The position numbers were made by a program, and so were the translations under genes. The notes under the pieces are model-generated. The model searched no databases and had not been told where the DNA came from. It was given only the letters and a program-made list of their open reading frames with translations. This document shows positions 36,487 through 41,334 of a DNA stretch of 41,334 bases, piece by piece. The DNA is from Deltaproteobacteria bacterium 13_1_40CM_4_68_19. Its GTDB lineage: Bacteria > Myxococcota > Myxococcia > Myxococcales > 40CM-4-68-19. Numbering within the stretch: the first letter of the stretch is position 1; every line of letters begins with the position of its first letter. Location: NCBI GenBank assembly GCA_001918155.1, contig MNFJ01000119.1, positions 1 to 41,334 of the forward strand, written 5' to 3'.

Positions 36487-37089
36487 CTATCGAGTGGCGA
36501 GCGGCGGGCGTCCGAAATGCCGATCGAGCGCCCGGTTGACCAGAAGGACGTTGACCCTCGGCTCTCCGAGAACCAGCAGATCGCGCCCTTCGATGTTCGA
36601 TTCGATGATCGTCCGGACGCGCGATTCTTCCACGCCGCGCGCCCGGGCGATGCGCGGCACCTGCCAGAGCGCCGCCGCCGGCGAGAGATGGGGGTCGAGG
36701 CCGCTCGCCGAGGCGCTGACCAGCTCTGCCGGCACCGGCCCCTCGGCATTGGGGTTTTCTTGAATGAGCCGCTGCAAGTCCTTGGCTGCCCGGTCTCGCA
36801 GCGCCTTCGAGGTCGGCCCCAGGTTGGAGCCCGAGGACCCCGCGGCGTCGTAGCCTTTCTCACCCGCCGCCGAGGGCCGCGGCTGCAGGTATCCGGCCTT
36901 GGCGAAGGGCTGCGCGATCAGCCCGGATCCGACCACGTTACCGTAGTCATCGCTGACCATGCTCCCGGAGGCCTGCTGGGGAAAGATCGCCCCCGCGACG
37001 GCGGTGGTGACCAGGGGATATGCCAGCCCGACGCCGATCAAGGTGACCAGCGTGGTGCGGACGGCGGCAAGAAGCTCGTTGCGAAGCAT
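36487..37089 (-). CDS. kdpC: Potassium-transporting ATPase subunit C
   Basis: A 200-residue inner-membrane subunit of the KdpFABC pump with one N-terminal membrane helix (TTLVTLIGVGLAYPLVTTAV) and a periplasmic domain. SGSNLGPTSKALRDR, GPVPAELVSASASGLDPHLS and PAAALWQVPRIARARG are the family motifs. GGAGGG precedes the ATG. It starts nine bases after the kdpB stop, in the usual kdpFABC order. Confidence 0.95.
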   Translation of the reverse strand: MLRNELLAAVRTTLVTLIGVGLAYPLVTTAVAGAIFPQQASGSMVSDDYGNVVGSGLIAQPFAKAGYLQPRPSAAGEKGYDAAGSSGSNLGPTSKALRDRAAKDLQRLIQENPNAEGPVPAELVSASASGLDPHLSPAAALWQVPRIARARGVEESRVRTIIESNIEGRDLLVLGEPRVNVLLVNRALDRHFGRPPLATR

Positions 37090-37098
37090 GAGCCCTCC

Positions 37099-39174
37099 TC
37101 AGACCAGACCGATCGCGGCCAGGCCGAGATCGATGATCTTGATTCCCACGAACGGAGCGATGACCCCGCCGACGCCGTAGATGAGCAGCGAACGGCGCAG
37201 CAGCGCCGCTGCGCCAAGCGGGCGGTAGCGGACTCCCCGCAGCGCCAGCGGGATCAGCAGGATGATGATGATGGCGTTGAACACCACCGCGCTCAGGATC
37301 GCGCTGTAGGGCGAAGCGAGCCGCATGACGTTGAGCGGCGCCAGCTCGGGAAAAACGCCGACGAACAGCGCGGGGAGGATGGCGAAGTACTTCGCCACGT
37401 CGTTTGCGATCGAGAACGTGGTCAGCGTCCCCCGCGTCATCAGCAGCTGCTTGCCGACCTCGACCACCTCCAGGAGCTTCGTGGGGTCGGAGTCGAGATC
37501 GACCATGTTGCCCGCTTCCTTGGCGGCCTGCGTGCCGGTATTCATGGCGACACCGACGTCCGCCTGCGCGAGCGCCGGCGCGTCGTTGGTGCCGTCGCCG
37601 GTCATCGCCACGAGCTTGCCCTTGCCCTGCTCGTCCTTGATGAGCTGCATCTTCGTCTCCGGCGTCGCCTGCGCGAGGAAGTCGTCAACGCCCGACTCGC
37701 GGGCGATGGCCGCCGCGGTGCGCGGGTTGTCGCCGGTGATCATCACCGTGCGGATCCCCATGGCCCGGAAGCGCGCGAACCGCTCAGCGATGCCGCCCTT
37801 CACCATGTCCTTCAGGTGGATGAGCCCGAGAAACCTTGCGCCATCGGCCACTGCCAGCGGCGTCCCGCCGGCGTCGGCGATCTTCCACGCGGTCTGCACC
37901 ATCTCCTCGGGCATCTGGCCACCCTGCGACTTGACGTAATCGCCCACCGCGTCCACGGCGCCCTTGCGCACGTGCCGCTGGTCCAGGTCGCATCCGCTCA
38001 TGCGCGTCTGCGCGCTGAACGGGATGAAATGCGCGATCCCCCTCGTCTCCCGGCCGCGCAGCTGGTGCTTCTCCTTGAGCAGCACGACGATCGAGCGGCC
38101 CTCCGGAGTTTCGTCGGCGAGGCTGGCGAGCTGGGCCGCATCGGCCAGCTCCTCGACGCGCACGCCGGGCGCGGGCAGGATCTCCGTCGCCATGCGGTTG
38201 CCGAGCGTGATGGTTCCGGTCTTGTCGAGGAGCAGCGTGTCCACGTCGCCGGCGGCCTCGACCGCGCGCCCGCTCATCGCCAGCACGTTCTTGCGCAGGA
38301 GCCGGTCCATCCCCGCGATCCCGATGGCGGACAAGAGGCCGCCGATGGTCGTCGGGATCAGGCAGACCAGCAGGGCCACCACCGCGGGGGCTCCCAGGCG
38401 GATGCCCGAATAGAGCGCCATCGGCACCAGCGTCACGCAGGCGAACAGGAACACGATGGTCAGCCCGACCAGGAGGATGTGCAGCGCGATCTCGTTCGGC
38501 GTCTTCTGCCGCGCCGCGCCCTCCACCAGGCCGATCATCCGGTCGAGGAACGACTCGCCGGGGTCCACCGTGATGCGCACCACGATGCGATCCGAGAGCA
38601 CCTTCGTGCCGCCGGTCACGGCGGAGCGATCGCCGCCGCTCTCGCGGATCACCGGCGCCGATTCCCCGGTGATCGCCGACTCGTCGACGGAGGCGATGCC
38701 TTCGATGACCTCCCCGTCGCCGGGGATGACCTGGCCCGCGTCCACGATGACCAGGTCGCCTTTCTTCAGACGCGAGGCCGGAATGATGTCTTCGTTGGAG
38801 ATGCCAGGCACGTCGTCCGTGGGCGGCCAGAAGCGCACCTTCCGCGCCACCGTGTCCTGGCGCATCCTGCGCAAGGTCTCCGCTTGCGCTTTTCCTCGTC
38901 CCTCGGCGACGGCTTCGGCGAAGTTCGCGAACACCACCGTGAACCACAGCCAGATGGCGACGGCGAGCGTGAACCAGGTCGGCGCCTGCCCGGACGATGG
39001 AGAGAGGACATCGCGGAGCCAGATCGCGGTGGTGAGGATGCTGCCGATCTCCACCACGAACATGACCGGGTTCTTGGCCACGAGCTGCGGGGCGAGCTTC
39101 TTGAAGGACTCCAGGATCGCCGGGCGAAGGATCGAGGGATCGACGAGCGAGAGCTGCTTTGCCTTGGGAGCCAT
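37099..39174 (-). CDS. kdpB: Potassium-transporting ATPase subunit B
   Basis: The P-type ATPase subunit (691 residues) that powers the KdpFABC pump by ATP hydrolysis. Phosphorylation motif [11 protein letters not shown], actuator motif [14 protein letters not shown], hinge motif [20 protein letters not shown]. The membrane segments match type IA P-type ATPases. The start [20 protein letters not shown] directly adjoins the kdpA stop with no gap. All catalytic residues are intact. Confidence 0.97.
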   Translation of the reverse strand: MAPKAKQLSLVDPSILRPAILESFKKLAPQLVAKNPVMFVVEIGSILTTAIWLRDVLSPSSGQAPTWFTLAVAIWLWFTVVFANFAEAVAEGRGKAQAETLRRMRQDTVARKVRFWPPTDDVPGISNEDIIPASRLKKGDLVIVDAGQVIPGDGEVIEGIASVDESAITGESAPVIRESGGDRSAVTGGTKVLSDRIVVRITVDPGESFLDRMIGLVEGAARQKTPNEIALHILLVGLTIVFLFACVTLVPMALYSGIRLGAPAVVALLVCLIPTTIGGLLSAIGIAGMDRLLRKNVLAMSGRAVEAAGDVDTLLLDKTGTITLGNRMATEILPAPGVRVEELADAAQLASLADETPEGRSIVVLLKEKHQLRGRETRGIAHFIPFSAQTRMSGCDLDQRHVRKGAVDAVGDYVKSQGGQMPEEMVQTAWKIADAGGTPLAVADGARFLGLIHLKDMVKGGIAERFARFRAMGIRTVMITGDNPRTAAAIARESGVDDFLAQATPETKMQLIKDEQGKGKLVAMTGDGTNDAPALAQADVGVAMNTGTQAAKEAGNMVDLDSDPTKLLEVVEVGKQLLMTRGTLTTFSIANDVAKYFAILPALFVGVFPELAPLNVMRLASPYSAILSAVVFNAIIIILLIPLALRGVRYRPLGAAALLRRSLLIYGVGGVIAPFVGIKIIDLGLAAIGLV

Positions 39175-40899
39175 TCAGAAGACCCTCCCTGCGCCGGCGG
39201 CGAAATGCTCGACGACCGGGCCGAGCGAGAGCGCGGGAAAGAAGGTGAGCGCACCGACGATGAGCACCACCGAGACGAGCAGGCCGACGAAGAGGCTGCC
39301 GTTCGTGGGGAAGGTGCCGGGCCCCGCGGGAGTCACCTTCTTGTCCACCATGGATCCGGCCATGGCGATGGCCGGGATCATCATCAGGAAGCGGCCGACG
39401 AGCATGTCCGCGGCCAGCGCCAGGTTGTAGAAGGGCGTGTTCGCGTTCAGTCCCGCAAAGGCCGAGCCGTTGTTTCCGGCGCCGCTCGAGAATGCGTAGA
39501 GGATCTCGGAGAGGCCGTGCGGTCCGGCGTTGTTCAGCGAGGAGACGCCGTACGGCACGACCAGCGCCCAGGCCGTGAAGCTGAGGATGAGCAGAGGGAA
39601 GATGAGGACGTAGAGCATCGCCAGCTTCATCTCGCGCGCCTCGATCTTCTTGCCGAGGTACTCGGGCGTGCGTCCGACCATCAGGCCGGCGATGAAGACG
39701 GTGAGGACGACGAAGATCAGCATCCCGTACATTCCGGCGCCGACGCCGCCGAAGATGACCTCGCCGAGCTGGATGTTCAGCAGGGGCACCAGACCGCCCA
39801 AGGGCGTGAAGCTGTCGTGCATCGCGTTCACCGCGCCGCAGGAAGCGTCGGTGGTGACCGTGGCGAAGAGCGCCGAGGCGGAAAGACCGAAGCGCGTCTC
39901 CTTGCCCTCGAAGTTTCCGCAGCCCTGCTGGAGCTGCGCGAGGCCGTGCAGCGCGGGATTGTCGTGCGCCTCGGCCCAATAGAGGGTGACGACGCCGGCG
40001 ATGCAGAGCACCGCCATCGCGGCCCACAGCGCCCAGCCCTGCCGCTGGTCGCGCGCCATGCGGCCGTACGTCCAGGTCAGCGCGGAGGGGATGGCGAAGA
40101 TGGACACCATCTGGACGAAGTTGCTCAGCGGCGTCGGGTTCTCGAACGGATGGGCGCTGTTCGCGTTGAAGAAGCCGCCGCCGTTCGTGCCCAGCATCTT
40201 GATCGCTTCCTGCGAGGCGACCGGGCCCATGGCCAGGACCTGCTTCACGCCTTCCAGCGTCGTCACCTCCCGGTACGGGAGCAGGTTCTGCAGCACTCCC
40301 TGCGAGACGAGGAACAGCGCGTAGAAGAAGGAGATGGGCAAGAGGACGTAGATCGTCGAGCGGACCAGATCGACCCAGAAGTTGCCGATGGTCTTGCCGG
40401 CCAGCGGTCCCGCCTTGCGCGTCAGCCCTCGCGCGATGACGAGCGCCACGGCGATTCCCGCCGCGGCGGAGGTGAAGTTGTGCCACGCCAGACCCGCCAT
40501 CTGCGTGAGGTAGCTGACGGTGGTCTCCGGCACGTACGCCTGCCAGTTGGTGTTCGTGGTGAAGCTTGCGGCGGTGTTGAACGCCAGCGCCGGCTCCACG
40601 GCTGCAAGGTGCTGCGGATTCAGGGGCAGGACGTGCTGCAGGCGCTCGATGCCATACGTCACCAGCACGCCGAGGAAGCTGAATGCGAGCAACGAGAAGG
40701 CATACACGGGCCAGGTCTGCCCCTGCGCCGGATCCACGCCGCAGAGCCGATAGGTGAATCGCTCGATCCGTCCGAACACCCGCGGCAGTGGCTGCCGCTC
40801 GCCTTCGAACACGCGGAACATGTACGCGCCGAGCGGCTTCGTCAGCGCCAGCACGACGGCGAAGAACAAGACGATCTGCACCCAGCCGATGGCGGTCAT
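39175..40899 (-). CDS. kdpA: Potassium-transporting ATPase subunit A
   Basis: The potassium-selecting subunit (574 residues, ten membrane helices). Its four pore loops are visible in order: [49 protein letters not shown] and [17 protein letters not shown]. These correspond to the four MPM selectivity-filter repeats. The start overlaps the kdpF stop by one base (TGATG), which suggests translational coupling. Confidence 0.97.
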   Translation of the reverse strand: MTAIGWVQIVLFFAVVLALTKPLGAYMFRVFEGERQPLPRVFGRIERFTYRLCGVDPAQGQTWPVYAFSLLAFSFLGVLVTYGIERLQHVLPLNPQHLAAVEPALAFNTAASFTTNTNWQAYVPETTVSYLTQMAGLAWHNFTSAAAGIAVALVIARGLTRKAGPLAGKTIGNFWVDLVRSTIYVLLPISFFYALFLVSQGVLQNLLPYREVTTLEGVKQVLAMGPVASQEAIKMLGTNGGGFFNANSAHPFENPTPLSNFVQMVSIFAIPSALTWTYGRMARDQRQGWALWAAMAVLCIAGVVTLYWAEAHDNPALHGLAQLQQGCGNFEGKETRFGLSASALFATVTTDASCGAVNAMHDSFTPLGGLVPLLNIQLGEVIFGGVGAGMYGMLIFVVLTVFIAGLMVGRTPEYLGKKIEAREMKLAMLYVLIFPLLILSFTAWALVVPYGVSSLNNAGPHGLSEILYAFSSGAGNNGSAFAGLNANTPFYNLALAADMLVGRFLMMIPAIAMAGSMVDKKVTPAGPGTFPTNGSLFVGLLVSVVLIVGALTFFPALSLGPVVEHFAAGAGRVF

Positions 40900-40988
40900 C
40901 AGAAGCGCTCCGGTTTGACCAGGGCCCAGGACAGGTAGACGAGCAGAAGAACGGAGAGAGCGAGCCCGATTCCGTATTCGAGGTTCAT
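40899..40988 (-). CDS. kdpF: KdpF small subunit of the potassium pump
   Basis: A 29-residue single-helix membrane peptide, [20 protein letters not shown] followed by WALVKPERF, with the terminal L-x-x-PERF ending of KdpF. KdpF stabilises the KdpABC complex. It is too short for the ORF track. It overlaps kdpA at its stop and the preceding small ORF at its start, each by one base (TGATG). Confidence 0.93.
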   Translation of the reverse strand: MNLEYGIGLALSVLLLVYLSWALVKPERF

Positions 40989-41071
40989 CAGAGCTTCTCG
41001 CAGAGCCGCGCGTAGCCCCAGGAGAGGGCGAAGAAGGCGGCGGTCGCCAGGATCAGCAGGAGGTCGGCCAT
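40988..41071 (-). CDS. 27-residue membrane peptide upstream of kdpF
   Basis: [20 protein letters not shown] followed by ARLCEKL is a single hydrophobic helix with a Trp-Gly-Tyr-Ala-Arg boundary and a short charged tail. It uses the same TGATG one-base overlap to kdpF as kdpF does to kdpA, which argues that it is translated. It is likely to insert in the inner membrane near the Kdp complex. Small hydrophobic ORFs before kdpF occur in other genomes to my knowledge, but I know of no function. Confidence 0.78.
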   Translation of the reverse strand: MADLLLILATAAFFALSWGYARLCEKL

Positions 41072-41095
41072 GGATGTTCTCCGGCCGCTGCCTCA

Positions 41096-41111
41096 AGCAC
41101 GCGCCGTGCCG
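41096..41111 (-). promoter_or_regulatory. Candidate sigma-54 promoter of the kdp operon
   Basis: On the minus strand CGGCACGGCGCGTGCT has GGCACG at the -24 position and GTGCT at -12, with ten bases between GG (41110-41109) and GC (41098-41097). The predicted start near 41085 is about 14 bases before the ATG of the 27-residue peptide, a short but usable leader. Confidence 0.5.
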
Positions 41112-41163
41112 TTCCTCCCGCCTTGAAATTGGCCGAGGATTCGCGCTCTGGGCGGGATGGCGA

Positions 41164-41208
41164 TTGCAGATTGCGCGGCGAGCCGGCAGCTGCTCCTGCA
41201 ACCTGCAA
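41164..41208. promoter_or_regulatory. Inverted repeat upstream of kdp, candidate activator site
   Basis: TTGCAGATTGC (41164-41174) is matched by GCAACCTGCAA (41198-41208), an 11-base inverted repeat with one mismatch across a 23-base spacer. Relative to the predicted kdp start it spans about -80 to -123, where sigma-54 activators bind. The TTGCA half-site also forms the palindrome at 31767-31779. Confidence 0.5.
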
Positions 41209-41247
41209 GGGCCCTGGAACGGCTGCTGGCGATCCGGGCCTGCCCGG

Positions 41248-41334
41248 TCAGCCTTCCGTGCCCACCTGCTCGTCGCCCTCGTCGGCCGCCGCCAGCCCGT
41301 ACTTGTGGAGCTTCGAATGCAACGTCCCGCGGTT
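41248..41334 (-). CDS. Sigma-54-dependent regulator, C-terminal tail
   Basis: Only the last 28 residues lie in the window; the gene continues beyond the right edge. NRGTLHSKLHKYGL is the recognition helix and end of a Fis-type (HTH_8) DNA-binding domain typical of NtrC-family activators, followed by an acidic tail. It is oriented toward kdp and its stop is about 137 bases from the candidate kdp -24 box. It could be the activator of kdp, but its own domains cannot be seen. Confidence 0.7.
   Translation of the reverse strand, partial: NRGTLHSKLHKYGLAAADEGDEQVGTEG

Noticed and set aside
36370-40938. 1522-residue + strand ORF across the kdp genes
   Set aside because: It is the antisense frame of kdpD, kdpC, kdpB and kdpA, rich in Arg, His and Gln as expected from GC-rich reverse frames.
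40899-41201. 100-residue minus-strand ORF containing KdpF
   Set aside because: The upstream part runs through the promoter region and the inverted repeat. The one-base overlap supports the separate 29-residue kdpF start.

Overview
This is GC-rich, densely coded bacterial chromosome, most likely from a myxobacterium or a related deltaproteobacterial lineage (Myxococcota). That placement is an inference. It rests on the base composition, the sigma-54 enhancer-binding regulators, an RpoH-like sigma factor, a roadblock-fold protein, several lipoproteins without known function and the mix of housekeeping genes. I see no phage, plasmid, insertion sequence, CRISPR array, rRNA or tRNA. No gene-free stretch exceeds 300 bases.

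Left third (1-13.5 kb): a cut-off DUF429 gene, a stand-alone ribosomal protein L3 gene (rplC), a lytic transglycosylase, a CsbD-like stress protein, an orphan histidine kinase, an RpoH-type sigma factor followed by an MFS exporter, enolase, a short-chain dehydrogenase and a small charged protein. A START-like protein follows. Then comes a five-gene minus-strand operon: HARE-HTH/Mrr-like protein, HEAT lipoprotein, lipoprotein, YbgC thioesterase and GlpX fructose-bisphosphatase.

Middle (13.5-29.6 kb): a large PQQ-propeller protein; the lepA-lepB-membrane protein operon; and a six-gene operon sppA-HIT-argS-SPOR-cupin-UDP-xylose-synthase-like. A roadblock/LC7 protein diverges from it. A beta-propeller protein with a degenerate hydrolase end, a lipoprotein, astB and a MaoC hydratase follow.

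Right third (29.6-41.3 kb): a potassium island. It holds a KimA-like APC potassium transporter, an NtrC/AlgB-type response regulator, a KinB-like membrane histidine kinase, a KdpD that carries only the N-terminal KdpD and USP domains, kdpC, kdpB, kdpA, kdpF, and an extra 27-residue membrane peptide ahead of kdpF. The tail of a second sigma-54 activator lies at the right edge. Sequences with the GG-N10-GC geometry and good consensus of -24/-12 promoters stand before the kdp operon, before the KimA-like gene and before the response regulator. I see no kdpE. The best reading is that potassium uptake here is run by sigma-54 and by a split KdpD, unlike the textbook KdpDE/sigma-70 arrangement.

Two dispersed families of hairpin repeats sit at gene ends, mostly in convergent gaps: one built on GGCGGCTTAGCGA (three sites) and one on GTTGACGT/GGCGACGGCGACGTGG (three sites). 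They look like recurrent terminator elements. Start sites were chosen from ribosome-binding sites, overlaps and family lengths, and several differ from the ORF track.
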